Origin: Tumebacillus algifaecis
GTDB taxonomy: Bacteria; Bacillota; Bacilli; Tumebacillales; Tumebacillaceae
Direction: 5' to 3'
Length of the DNA: 64,000 nt
Assembly: GCF_002243515.1 (NCBI RefSeq)
Contig: NZ_CP022657.1
Location: 836,001-900,000 of the forward strand
Part shown: positions 21,673-29,183 of the stretch, piece after piece
Numbering within the stretch: position 1 is the first letter of the stretch
How the letters are laid out: each line of letters opens with the position of its first letter
Made by a program: the position numbers and the translations under genes
The notes under the pieces: generated by a model
What the model saw: only the letters and a program-made list of their open reading frames with translations
The model's database searches: none
What the model was told of the DNA's origin: nothing

Positions 21673-22653
21673 ATGAACGGGAATGAAAAGACGGGTCGTC
21701 GCGAATTGGCGACATTTGCTGGAGGATGCTTTTGGTGCATGGTGACACCGTTTGAAGAACTTCCAGGGATTGAAGGGATTGTGTCCGGCTACACCGGGGG
21801 GCATAAGGAAAACCCTACGTATGAAGAAGTATGCTCGGAGACGACTGGACACGCTGAAGCGGTACAGATCACGTTTGACCCAGACGTTTTCCCCTATAGC
21901 AAATTGCTCGAACTCTACTGGCGTCAGATCGACCCTACAGATGCGGGCGGACAATTTCATGATCGTGGTGGCTCCTATCGCACGGGAATCTTTTATCACA
22001 ATGAAGAGCAAAAACGCCTAGCCGAAGCGTCGAAAAGGGAGTTAAGCGAGAGCGGACGGTTCGATCGACCGATTGTGACGGAGATCGTGGCTGCGGGACC
22101 GTTTTATGCCGCAGAGGAATATCATCAAGATTTTCACAAAAAGAGCCCGACCCGTTACAAACAGTATCGTCAAGGGTCGGGACGCGATTCATTTATCGCG
22201 CAGAATTGGACCCTACGGAAGAACGAACAGGAACTTCGCGCACAACTGACGCCGATGCAGTATACGGTCACGCAAGAAAATGGCACAGAGCCGCCATTCC
22301 GAAATGAATTTTGGGATCATCAACAGGAAGGCATCTATGTCGATATCGTCTCCGGCGAACCGCTGTTCAGTTCGTTGGACAAATTCGATTCGAACTGTGG
22401 CTGGCCTAGTTTTACCAAACCGCTACTCACCTCCAATGTACAGGGCAAAATGGATACCAGTCACGGCATGGTGCGGATGGAAGTGCGTAGCAAGGAAGCA
22501 GACTCGCACCTCGGTCACGTTTTTGACGACGGTCCTGGACCGGACGGTCTGCGCTTCTGCATCAACTCCGCCGCGCTCCGCTTTATTCCCAAAGAGGAAT
22601 TGGAGCAAGCAGGGTATGGAGAATACTTGCAACTGTTCTCCGACAAAGCATAA
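21673..22653 (+). CDS. msrAB: Peptide-methionine sulfoxide reductase MsrA/MsrB fusion
   Basis: A 326-residue bifunctional repair enzyme for oxidised methionine. The MsrA domain (about 10-165) has the catalytic GGCFWC motif (Cys19) and handles the S-sulfoxide. The MsrB domain (about 185-320) has [28 protein letters not shown] and the catalytic cysteine in [11 protein letters not shown], and handles the R-form. The CxxC zinc pairs found in some MsrB proteins are not seen. No signal peptide, so cytoplasmic. A ribosome site AGGAGGG precedes ATG 21673. Confidence 0.95.
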   Translation: MNGNEKTGRRELATFAGGCFWCMVTPFEELPGIEGIVSGYTGGHKENPTYEEVCSETTGHAEAVQITFDPDVFPYSKLLELYWRQIDPTDAGGQFHDRGGSYRTGIFYHNEEQKRLAEASKRELSESGRFDRPIVTEIVAAGPFYAAEEYHQDFHKKSPTRYKQYRQGSGRDSFIAQNWTLRKNEQELRAQLTPMQYTVTQENGTEPPFRNEFWDHQQEGIYVDIVSGEPLFSSLDKFDSNCGWPSFTKPLLTSNVQGKMDTSHGMVRMEVRSKEADSHLGHVFDDGPGPDGLRFCINSAALRFIPKEELEQAGYGEYLQLFSDKA

Positions 22654-22658
22654 TCGAG

Positions 22659-22685
22659 ACCCCTCACCACAGGTGAGGGGTTTTT
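22659..22685 (+). terminator. Terminator after msrAB
   Basis: A perfect ten-base stem ACCCCTCACC/GGTGAGGGGT with a three-base loop and five T. Confidence 0.92.
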
Positions 22686-22750
22686 CTAACGAGGTCTTTC
22701 ACAGGGCAACAGGCGTTGGATTTCCGACTATGTGGGGCATGTGCAAATGG

Positions 22751-23392
22751 TCAGTGCGCGTTCTGACAAGCTTTCTGCAACTCTTTTGCCGCTTTTTTGA
22801 CGACGCCTTTGGCATCTTGGAGGTAATCTTCGACCAATCCGCTCATTTCGAAGGCTAGACTCGGTAGGTGGGTGACGACGTTGGCCAGACCTTTTAGCGC
22901 CCGAGCGCGGTGTTTGCCCACCCAGAGGGTGAGCGCTTCTCTGAGCAAAGGGTGGGCGAGGTGGGCCGTTTCGCCACCCGCTTTGGCGTAGTTGCTCAGC
23001 GTTTCCACCGCATAGTCGCGGACGATGACGCTCTTGTCGTGTTCGATGATCGTGCGCAAGGTCGGCAGAAGCGGCGTGATCCTCTCGGCGATCAAATGTG
23101 CGATCAGGGCGATAGCATGCATCGCCTCCCAGCGCGCACGCGTCGTTTTGTGAGTGAGTAACGGCAGCAGTGCGTCCGCATAGGGCACGACCAGTTCGGG
23201 TCGCTCTTCCGCCACTTTGGTGAACACTTCAGCACAGTCTGCGATCAGGGCAGCGTCGGTTTCAGGGTGGTGCAGTCCGGCCGCGATCTCTTCGAGTCGT
23301 GTGGGAGATGCAAGACATTGGGTCGCCACGTTAATGTTGGACGCTTGAGTCTTTTCTCCCTTCGCAGTTGAGAGTTCTTGTAACAGGGTCAT
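22751..23392 (-). CDS. HEAT-repeat-like helical protein
   Basis: A 213-residue all-helical protein. At least four tandem helical pairs are visible, each with a VVPYADALLPLL or ITPLLPTLRTIIEHD pattern and aspartate/arginine turns (SVIVRDYAVETLSNYAK), typical of HEAT repeats used for protein binding. No catalytic motif is seen. ATG 23392 overlaps the stop of the upstream gene (ATGA) with GGAG seven bases before it, so the two are translationally coupled; ATG 23404 has no ribosome site. The partner is unknown. Confidence 0.65.
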   Translation of the reverse strand: MTLLQELSTAKGEKTQASNINVATQCLASPTRLEEIAAGLHHPETDAALIADCAEVFTKVAEERPELVVPYADALLPLLTHKTTRARWEAMHAIALIAHLIAERITPLLPTLRTIIEHDKSVIVRDYAVETLSNYAKAGGETAHLAHPLLREALTLWVGKHRARALKGLANVVTHLPSLAFEMSGLVEDYLQDAKGVVKKAAKELQKACQNAH

Positions 23393-24054
23393 GAGAGTCT
23401 CCATTCTGGTTTTAAGATGTTGGACAGCTTGGCGTACGGGATTTGAAAGTTTTGAAAGCTCATGTAATACGGCGTGTACTTGATGGGCGGAAAGTAGATC
23501 ACCAAATATTCGGGGGTCAAAAAGAAGCCTTCGTCCGGATCGATTTTTTCAAAAGGGTGGAACGTGTCGAGGACATGTGTTTTGTCCTGTTGTTTGATGA
23601 CGTCACTGATCTCCGTGACATAATCGACGCCCGGTTGGAACAGGTCTTTCAAGGCATAGCGGGTGCCATCTTGGAGATTGAGCAACAGACTTTTGCGATG
23701 CGACATGCCGTGCGCGCCACCTGTGAACTCGTAGTTGTCATACAAGACGTTGAGGATCGAGCCGTGACGCAACGTGATTTTGTACTCGTTGATATAGGTG
23801 ACGAGCGGACGGCTGTCCGGTTGCGGCTGGTATTGCGCCGCTTTGCGAAACAGGTGGTTGAGCTTCTTTTGCACGGCAGCATCGGGCAGACCGGACAACT
23901 GGGGATAGGCGATTTTGATCTCCGGTTTTTGCTGTGTGAATTGTGCTTTGGTGATTTTGAAGTCGGATGCTCGCTCGGCTGCGGTCGCCGCAGATCCGCT
24001 TAACAGCAGCACGCTGGTTAGTACGAGGAGAAGGCGTGTTTTCCAACTGCTCAT
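23389..24054 (-). CDS. Secreted DUF4163/DUF3298-type protein (RsiV-like fold)
   Basis: A 221-residue exported protein. It begins with a signal peptide (LLLVLTSVLLLSGSAATAAE). The mature part has an N-terminal DUF4163-like section and a DUF3298 section with the hallmark GGAHG and LKDLF. The same fold is the extracellular part of the anti-sigma factor RsiV, which binds lysozyme, and of PdaC. There is no transmembrane anchor or anti-sigma domain here. ATG 24054 is chosen for the preceding GGGAGGAAT and because the signal peptide starts there. It is coupled to the HEAT-like gene. Confidence 0.8.
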   Translation of the reverse strand: MSSWKTRLLLVLTSVLLLSGSAATAAERASDFKITKAQFTQQKPEIKIAYPQLSGLPDAAVQKKLNHLFRKAAQYQPQPDSRPLVTYINEYKITLRHGSILNVLYDNYEFTGGAHGMSHRKSLLLNLQDGTRYALKDLFQPGVDYVTEISDVIKQQDKTHVLDTFHPFEKIDPDEGFFLTPEYLVIYFPPIKYTPYYMSFQNFQIPYAKLSNILKPEWRLS

Positions 24055-24319
24055 CTCGATTCCTCCCTGCCAATTTCTCGATTTGGCATAGTTTTCCCTG
24101 CGCGGAGTGGAACATGTGTCTGGCAGGGCGCAGCGAGAGTTTTTCGTGACCGAGGATTTTATGAACATGATGGGAAAGGTTTGAGGGGGACGCTCCTTCG
24201 AATCTTCGAACGCATCATCACGTATCCGGTTGCTAGGCGGTGAAGTAGAGGCAACCGCTTCGCTTCTCTCCCCTCTCAAATAGGCACATGCTATAATGAG
24301 AGGGGAGGTGGATGGAAAG

Positions 24320-24721
24320 ATGCGGTATCCGAGCAAAAAAGGGTGGTTCTCCTATCTTTTTGTCATCGGTCCTTTGCTGTTTCTGCTCGGGGTAGCTGTG
24401 ATGGCGATCCTCGACCGAGAATGGTTGGCTTTGCCGATCTTAGCACTGGCCGGTGTCTTGAACGTATGGCTTTGGGTCGGGACCTATTATGAATTTCGAG
24501 AGCACGAGCTCTTTGTAAAAGGTGGACCGTTCCGTTGGAAGATCCCCTATGACCAGATCAAGACGGTGCAGAAAACGAGAAGTCTGGTGTCAGGACCGGC
24601 GTTATCGCTCGATCGGATCGAAATTATCTATAAAATGGGAGCTTGTCTGATCTCTCCGGTGCGGGAAACGGAATTTCTGGAGGAGTTGCAGAAACGAAAT
24701 CCGCTGATTCGCCAGCTGTGA
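24320..24721 (+). CDS. Membrane-anchored bacterial PH-domain protein
   Basis: A 133-residue protein with two hydrophobic spans (FLFVIGPLL region and LALPILALAGVLNVWLWV), followed by a bacterial PH-like domain. The pattern YEFREHELFVKGGPFRWKIP then a Q-I-K-T turn and DRIEIIYK are typical. Function unknown; members often sit at membranes under envelope stress. GGAGGT lies 11 bases before ATG 24320; the frame could begin at 24296. Transcribed toward a shared terminator. Confidence 0.65.
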   Translation: MRYPSKKGWFSYLFVIGPLLFLLGVAVMAILDREWLALPILALAGVLNVWLWVGTYYEFREHELFVKGGPFRWKIPYDQIKTVQKTRSLVSGPALSLDRIEIIYKMGACLISPVRETEFLEELQKRNPLIRQL

Positions 24722-24734
24722 GGGTTCAGGATCG

Positions 24735-24769
24735 AAAAGAAGCATCGGGAGCGCCGACGCTTCTTTTTT
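24735..24769. terminator. Bidirectional terminator
   Basis: AAAAGAAGC..CGG/CCG..GCTTCTTTTTT between converging genes, with T runs on both strands. Confidence 0.85.
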
Positions 24770-24797
24770 GCGAGCACAGACCGTAGGGCAAGGTCAA

Positions 24798-25022
24798 CTA
24801 CCCGACGAAGTTCAGATACAACGCAATCGCGCCCATCAACAGCAGGCAGCCTGCAAACACAGAACCGAACAGTTGCAGCCAACGAGGCAACAGCTCAAGA
24901 TTGACCGGCTTCAACGGTCCTCCTTGGACGCGTTGAATGATCTCGCTGTGCTGGTCGAACGGCTCGGGCGTCACTTCAATCGGTCGAGAAGGTTGCGTTT
25001 CATGCACATGCTTCAGTTGCAT
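24798..25022 (-). CDS. Small C-terminally anchored membrane protein, 74 residues
   Basis: A proline- and acid-rich N-terminal part (MQLKHVHETQPSRPIEV) is followed by one C-terminal span (LQLFGSVFAGCLLLMGAIAL), the layout of a tail-anchored protein. AGGAGGGA stands six bases before ATG 25022. Function unknown. Confidence 0.65.
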   Translation of the reverse strand: MQLKHVHETQPSRPIEVTPEPFDQHSEIIQRVQGGPLKPVNLELLPRWLQLFGSVFAGCLLLMGAIALYLNFVG

Positions 25023-25071
25023 TGGCGTCCCTCCTAGGTGTAAAAAATTGTAACTCTAACTTCAGCATAAG

Positions 25072-25100
25072 AAAAACCTTACCATTTGGCAAGGTTTTTT
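25072..25100. terminator. Bidirectional terminator
   Basis: AAAAACCTT.CC/GG.AAGGTTTTTT; it ends the SRPBCC operon on the minus strand. Confidence 0.85.
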
Positions 25101-25107
25101 GCTTTGG

Positions 25108-25563
25108 CTATGCGGAGGCGTCCGCTTCGAGCAGTGCTTTTAACACGATCAGTTCTTTGTCTTGACGTTTGGTCATCATCTTGCGGAGAATCGGGCCCAT
25201 CGTCTTGAACATGATCGAGGTGATCCACCCGTCAGCACCTGCGTAGATCGTGTTGGTGATTCGCGTACCGTTGCCATCCGCTTCTAGCACGATCAGGCTT
25301 TCAAACGGAAAGGGACCGGACGTAGCTTTTATGCCGTAGCGGTAGGGTCGCTCGAAGTCGGTGACGATGTAGGTGATCTCATGGACGCCGTTATAATGGT
25401 ACTTCGTCGCAAATTCCATGCCTTCTTGTGGGGGACCGGAGGTGATGGCGACCGGATCGGTCACGCCGGACACCCAAGTGCCCATGTTTGCAGGGTTGGA
25501 GATATAAGCAAACACTTCTTCGAGCGGACGATCGATAGAGAGTGGATTGGAAGATGCTCTCAT
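25108..25563 (-). CDS. SRPBCC-family (START/polyketide cyclase-like) protein
   Basis: A 151-residue helix-grip fold protein expected to bind a hydrophobic ligand. The opening SNPLSIDRPLEEVFAYISNP and the central YNGVHEITYIV and RPYRYGIKATSGPFPF follow the family pattern; the C-terminal helix is KMMTKRQDKELIVLKALLE. It overlaps the upstream YciI-like gene by four bases (ATGA), so the two form a translationally coupled pair. The ligand is unknown. Confidence 0.8.
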   Translation of the reverse strand: MRASSNPLSIDRPLEEVFAYISNPANMGTWVSGVTDPVAITSGPPQEGMEFATKYHYNGVHEITYIVTDFERPYRYGIKATSGPFPFESLIVLEADGNGTRITNTIYAGADGWITSIMFKTMGPILRKMMTKRQDKELIVLKALLEADASA

Positions 25564-25871
25564 CTGTCGTCTCTCCCTTCCATTAACGAGACGCGGAACG
25601 GATGGACTTCGGCGCTCATCACCGCTTTCACGACGGCCGGATCATTCTGCATGATCGCAGCCGCAGCTTCCGGTGAGTCGGCGCGAAAGATCACGACGCC
25701 ATAGGCCGCGTCCAAGCAGGGGCCGGCGAGGATCAACTGGCCTGCTGACAGCAGTTGTTGCAGGTAGACGAAATGCTCCCCCATGACCGCCTGTTCCGCT
25801 TCGGTCATCGTGGTGATGAAGTCGGGGCGATTCGGGCGGAGCAGGTAGCTGTATTCGGTGGTTGTGGTCAT
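25560..25871 (-). CDS. YciI-family protein
   Basis: A 103-residue ferredoxin-like-fold protein. Characteristic parts are YLLRPNRPDFI, a histidine in MGEHFVYLQQLLSAGQLILAG and a C-terminal PFRVSLMEGR. YciI relatives are small hydrolases or dehalogenase-like proteins and often act as dimers; the substrate is unknown. AGGAGG is ten bases before ATG 25871. It is the first gene of a two-gene unit. Confidence 0.85.
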   Translation of the reverse strand: MTTTTEYSYLLRPNRPDFITTMTEAEQAVMGEHFVYLQQLLSAGQLILAGPCLDAAYGVVIFRADSPEAAAAIMQNDPAVVKAVMSAEVHPFRVSLMEGRDDR

Positions 25872-25987
25872 CTTGGAAGGGCCTCCTTTTTGGCGAAACA
25901 AATTTCATTATAGCAGAACCTTTTGGGCGCTTGACGCATATCCTGACGATGTCTGGATCAGGTTGATTGTCAAAGGAGTCGATTCTG

Positions 25988-26434
25988 ATGCGAAATTACA
26001 TCGGTTGGATCTGGAGCAGTTTATCACGCAGACGGTGGAAACGCTACACCAGCCAGTCGTTTAAACTTGCTTTTGAGTACCCGCCGAACTGGATTCGGAT
26101 TGAAGAGGAGCGCTATCAGGGGCGGGACGGATTTTTCCAGATCGCAGCGGCGAGCGGGGAGGATGGCTTGGACGCAGTCTGCCAGCGCGAGGCCCATCAC
26201 AAGTTCAAACCGTATGGTACCAATCCCAAGCTCAAGCCAGTCCGACATGCTGGGCGAGCGGCCTGTTACGTGTTTCCGTCCGTAGATCAGCCAACCGAGA
26301 TGAAAACACAGTCGGCATTTATTGTTGAGTATCCTGCACCTGTGCAGATCGCGGGTCAGACCTGCCGCTTTCTGGTGCTCTGGGCAGATGAGGAGCACAT
26401 TCGGAACATCGTGAAGACGCTCACATTTAAGTAG
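25988..26434 (+). CDS. Conserved protein of unknown function (PsbP-like / M56-associated domain)
   Basis: A 148-residue protein with a short basic start (WSSLSRRRWKRY) and a domain with the pattern FEYPPNWIRIEEERYQGRDG, HHKFKPYGTNP, YVFPSVDQPTEMK and ILWADEEHI-like end (VLWADEEHIRNIVKTL). I recall the same pattern at the C-terminus of some Bacillus M56/BlaR1-type membrane proteins, where its role is unclear. There is no signal peptide. AAAGGAG is nine bases before ATG 25988. Confidence 0.6.
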   Translation: MRNYIGWIWSSLSRRRWKRYTSQSFKLAFEYPPNWIRIEEERYQGRDGFFQIAAASGEDGLDAVCQREAHHKFKPYGTNPKLKPVRHAGRAACYVFPSVDQPTEMKTQSAFIVEYPAPVQIAGQTCRFLVLWADEEHIRNIVKTLTFK

Positions 26435-26439
26435 AGCCT

Positions 26440-26470
26440 GAGGCCGATCTCTGTCGGGCTCTTTTTCTTT
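26440..26470 (+). terminator. Terminator
   Basis: AGCCtGA/TCgGGCT stem then TTTTTCTTTT, directly after the gene ending at 26434. Confidence 0.6.
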
Positions 26471-26485
26471 TGGAAGCGAACAGCA

Positions 26486-26515
26486 AAAACGCCGGACTGC
26501 TACGTCCGGCGTTTT
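26486..26515. terminator. Bidirectional terminator
   Basis: A perfect 12-base stem AAAACGCCGGAC/GTCCGGCGTTTT with a six-base loop, just before the 3' end of the proline/histidine-repeat gene on the other strand. Confidence 0.88.
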
Positions 26516-26519
26516 CCTG

Positions 26520-27146
26520 TCACACGCATTGGAAAGTCGCGATCTGTCTGAGGTCGATCCCCATGTAGCTCCAGCTAAATCCATTCCAGCGGAAGCCAGC
26601 CACGGTGCGGCGGTCGAGATAGATCGGGTAGAACCAAAAGGAAGCCCCGTTGTGTAGCCAGATATAGACGTAGCGGCGCAGACAGGGACGAAGCGAAGTG
26701 GGACTGACCGCCAACGGTTGCGGGGTGCCTGGGGCGTGATACGGCTTTTTCGGAATGTAGCTGGGCGGCGGGGTGGTCGGCGCGTGGGCGATGCCGGCGC
26801 CGGGAGCACCAGGAGCGCCGGGGAAACCACCAGCGGGCGGATGCGGAACTGGATGATGTGGAACGGGCGGATGCGGAACTGGATGATGTGGAACGGGTGG
26901 ATGCGGAACTGGATGATGTGGAACGGGCGGATGCGGAACTGGGTGTTGCGGAACGGGCGGATGTGGTGCTGGGTGATGGCCCGGCTGTTGGCCCGGTGGA
27001 AACGGGTCTCTTCCCGGCTGGTGGATGAAAGCGGGAAATACAGGATAACCGGGTGTGCCGCCCGGAAAAAATCGCGGATCGTAAGGGATCAAAGCAGGAA
27101 TTACACGGTACTCTTGATCATAGCGCTTCTCTTTACGTTTCGACAT
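26520..27146 (-). CDS. Proline/histidine repeat protein with a conserved C-terminal domain
   Basis: A 208-residue protein. Residues 1-45 are charged then Tyr/Pro-rich; residues ~53-104 are five ten-residue repeats of the type PHPPVPHHPV; then a Gly/Pro/Ala linker; and the last ~60 residues form a compact aromatic domain (LRRYVYIWLHNGASFWFYP, GFRWNGFSWSYMGIDL) that starts and ends with cysteine. This C-terminal pattern recurs in small spore- or surface-associated proteins of Bacillales, sometimes behind collagen-like or proline-rich repeats. No signal peptide. I infer a coat or surface location; this is not shown. Histidine clusters could bind metal. Confidence 0.6.
   Translation of the reverse strand: MSKRKEKRYDQEYRVIPALIPYDPRFFPGGTPGYPVFPAFIHQPGRDPFPPGQQPGHHPAPHPPVPQHPVPHPPVPHHPVPHPPVPHHPVPHPPVPHHPVPHPPAGGFPGAPGAPGAGIAHAPTTPPPSYIPKKPYHAPGTPQPLAVSPTSLRPCLRRYVYIWLHNGASFWFYPIYLDRRTVAGFRWNGFSWSYMGIDLRQIATFQCV
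26837..26986 (-). repeat. Five 30-bp tandem coding repeats
   Basis: Units begin gcggatgcggaactggatga and repeat every 30 bp. Units 1-3 are nearly identical and units 4-5 diverge. They encode the PHPPVPHHPV repeats. Confidence 0.9.
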
Positions 27147-27287
27147 GTTGGGTCAGCTCCTTTCGCTCATTGCTTTTCAGCCTATTCAGCAAGTGGGCGA
27201 TCGGCTACAAGGTGTCAAAACGGAAATGGCAAATCGCGCATCAGAGATGTATAATCATTGTATAACACTCAGAAAGCGAGTCGGGTC

Positions 27288-28199
27288 ATGTACAACATCA
27301 AATCGGTCGCTCAACTGCTCGACATGCCGGCCGTCACGATCCGCGCGTGGGAACGGCGCTATCAGGTGGTCAGTCCGATGCGCTCCGAGTCGGGACATCG
27401 GTTGTACAGCGAGCAGGATATCGAAGATCTTCGCTGGTTGAAAGTCCAAACGGAAGATAAGGGCATCAACATTTCGCAAGCAGTCAAAATGCTGGAGAAG
27501 AGGCGCGCTGAGCGATCGGTGGTCGATCCGCAAGCGGAGTTAGACCTACCTGCACAAAATGCTGAACAGCTGCGTCATCAGTTGTTTCAATCGTTGTTGG
27601 CCTTTCAGTTCGAAAAGACAAATGAGCTGCTCGGCCTGGGTTTTGCCATGTTTAATTTTGAAAAAATGTTCCATGACGTGCTCGCCCCGCTTTTGCAGCA
27701 GATCGGGGATGGGTGGGAGCGCGGCACGGTCAGCGTGGCGCAGGAACATTTCGCCTCCAACATCATCTTGCAGCGCTTCAACCAATTTTTCCAAATCTTT
27801 CAGATCAACCCGCGCCTGCCGAAAGTGTTGGCTTGTTGCCCGCAAGGTGAGCATCATCAAATCGGCCTGTTGCTGTTCACGCTGTTTTTGCGCCGCAACG
27901 GCGTTGAGGTGATCTATCTGGGGCCAGATATGCCGCACGACGGCTTGGCAAAGGTGATCGAACGAAACGATGTTCAGGTGTTGGCGATGTCGCTTAGCGA
28001 CCAGCAACTGCTGGGACAGACCGAAGCGATGCTCGATCGTCTGCACGAACGCTTTCCACATCTGCGCGCGGTGCTGGTCGGGCATGGTTTTCAGAACGTG
28101 TCCGCGCGCTGGAAGCCGAAGCGACTCGATGGCGGCACCGACGCTTGGGCGCAGTGGTTTCGCCAAGACATGTCAGGCGTAGAGAGCAGGGAGCGGTAG
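27288..28199 (+). CDS. MerR-family regulator with cobalamin-binding domain (CarH/LitR-like)
   Basis: A 303-residue regulator. Residues 1-70 are a MerR helix-turn-helix (YNIKSVAQLLDMPAVTIRAW, ERRYQVVSPMRSESGHRLYS). A four-helix segment with GDGWERGTVSVAQEHFASN and a B12-binding Rossmann domain with EHHQIGLLLFTLFLRRNG and LGPDMP follow. The histidine of EHHQIG is the expected lower cobalt ligand. Relatives use adenosylcobalamin as a light sensor and repress DNA in the dark. A TATAAT at 27250-27255 lies close upstream. It is convergent with bluB, which makes the lower ligand of B12. ATG 27288 has only a weak ribosome site; the start could be slightly different. Confidence 0.85.
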   Translation: MYNIKSVAQLLDMPAVTIRAWERRYQVVSPMRSESGHRLYSEQDIEDLRWLKVQTEDKGINISQAVKMLEKRRAERSVVDPQAELDLPAQNAEQLRHQLFQSLLAFQFEKTNELLGLGFAMFNFEKMFHDVLAPLLQQIGDGWERGTVSVAQEHFASNIILQRFNQFFQIFQINPRLPKVLACCPQGEHHQIGLLLFTLFLRRNGVEVIYLGPDMPHDGLAKVIERNDVQVLAMSLSDQQLLGQTEAMLDRLHERFPHLRAVLVGHGFQNVSARWKPKRLDGGTDAWAQWFRQDMSGVESRER

Positions 28200-28208
28200 G
28201 TTTGAATG

Positions 28209-28239
28209 AAAAAAGGCACTCCTAGCGAGCGCCTTTTTT
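28209..28239. terminator. Bidirectional terminator overlapping the bluB stop
   Basis: AAAAAAGGCaCTC/GAGcGCCTTTTTT. The last six codons of bluB lie inside the stem. Confidence 0.85.
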
Positions 28240-28881
28240 CGTGTTCCAAGTATTCAGATGCAGCAGATCGTCAAACGATTGGCGTTTGGCCCAGCCCGAC
28301 TTTTCCAGAATCGGTTGGTTCGGGTAGTCGTCAGTGTAGCCAAAGGAGAGCAAAGCGGTCGGGTCGATGTGCGGCGGAATGTTCAGGATGCGGCGAACGT
28401 CCGACTTTTTGTAAAAGGAGACCCAGCCCATCGCGATCCCTTCCGCATAAGCGGCCAGCCACATGTTTTGAATAGCACAGGCGACCGACAGGATGTCCGT
28501 CTCAGGAATCGAGTTGCGGCCGAGCACATGGTCACCGCCGCGCGTCGGGTCACAGGTGATGCAGACGGTAAGCGGTGCTTCGCGAAGCCCTTCGACTTTG
28601 AGGGCGAGGAACTGATCATCGCGCCCCTCGGCCGCAAAATGGATCGCGAGCGCGCGGCGCTCTTTGTCGGCCGCTCCAGCAAGTTGGTTTTTCACCTCGG
28701 GCGCGGTGACGAGGATGAAGTCCCACGGTTGCATGAAGCCGACCGAAGGGGCGTGATGTCCAGCCATCAGGATGCGGTGAATCTTGTCTTCTTCGAGCGG
28801 GGTGGAGAGGAATTTGCGGATATCGCGACGGTTGTGAATCGCTTCGTAGACCGCATCGCGCTGTCCGTCGTTAAAGTTCAT
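28222..28881 (-). CDS. bluB: 5,6-dimethylbenzimidazole synthase BluB
   Basis: A 219-residue nitroreductase-fold enzyme that cleaves reduced FMN with oxygen to give 5,6-dimethylbenzimidazole, the lower ligand of cobalamin. It has AIHNRRDIRKFLSTPLEEDK, the FMN-site motif HHAPSVGFMQPWDF, and TCDPTRGGDHVLGRNSIPET, characteristic of BluB rather than ordinary nitroreductases. The start ATG 28881 is followed by MNFNDGQRDAVYEAI. The neighbours are a B12-binding regulator and a fragment of a cobA gene, so this looks like the remnant of a cobalamin locus. Confidence 0.9.
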   Translation of the reverse strand: MNFNDGQRDAVYEAIHNRRDIRKFLSTPLEEDKIHRILMAGHHAPSVGFMQPWDFILVTAPEVKNQLAGAADKERRALAIHFAAEGRDDQFLALKVEGLREAPLTVCITCDPTRGGDHVLGRNSIPETDILSVACAIQNMWLAAYAEGIAMGWVSFYKKSDVRRILNIPPHIDPTALLSFGYTDDYPNQPILEKSGWAKRQSFDDLLHLNTWNTKKGAR

Positions 28882-28963
28882 GGGTTACGCCACCTCCGTT
28901 TGGGTTTCGTTGGTCGGTGCTTTTCTTTACTATATTGTGTGGAAGCTGGTGCTGACAATCCTC

Positions 28964-29113
28964 CCGGAGCAAAATACGGTTGTGGGGACGTTGGAGACGA
29001 TCGTAGACATTGCGCGCGAACAGGAGATCGCCAACCCCTCGATCATTTTAGTCGGCGATGTGGTGAACTTGCGGAATGGCATTCGGTGGTTTGAAAGTGA
29101 CTCTGGCAGTTGA
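28964..29113 (+). pseudogene. C-terminal fragment of uroporphyrinogen-III C-methyltransferase (cobA/sumT)
   Basis: The frame encodes PEQNTVVGTLETIVDIARE and then NPSIILVGDVVNLRNGIRWF, the very end of SUMT, which makes precorrin-2. The upstream ~28 codons (from ATG 28880) are unrelated hydrophobic residues, so about 80% of the gene, including the catalytic core, is missing. A terminator follows the old stop codon. It is a decayed gene next to bluB. Confidence 0.8.
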
Positions 29114-29128
29114 AGCCAGAGTTTTTTT
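29100..29128 (+). terminator. Terminator after the cobA fragment
   Basis: A perfect ACTCTGGC/GCCAGAGT stem and seven T; the old terminator of the lost gene. Confidence 0.88.
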
Positions 29129-29183
29129 ATATGGGCAAATGTTCCCCGCCCTACATACGATGATGGGAATGGAGGGGAATGGC

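Noticed and set aside
26837-26986. Regular repeats considered as a CRISPR array
   Set aside because: The units are contiguous without spacers and encode an in-frame Pro/His repeat.
28880-28963. N-terminal hydrophobic stretch of the 77-codon frame treated as a membrane protein
   Set aside because: Only the SUMT C-terminal part is recognisable; the upstream codons look like chance extension opposite the bluB start.
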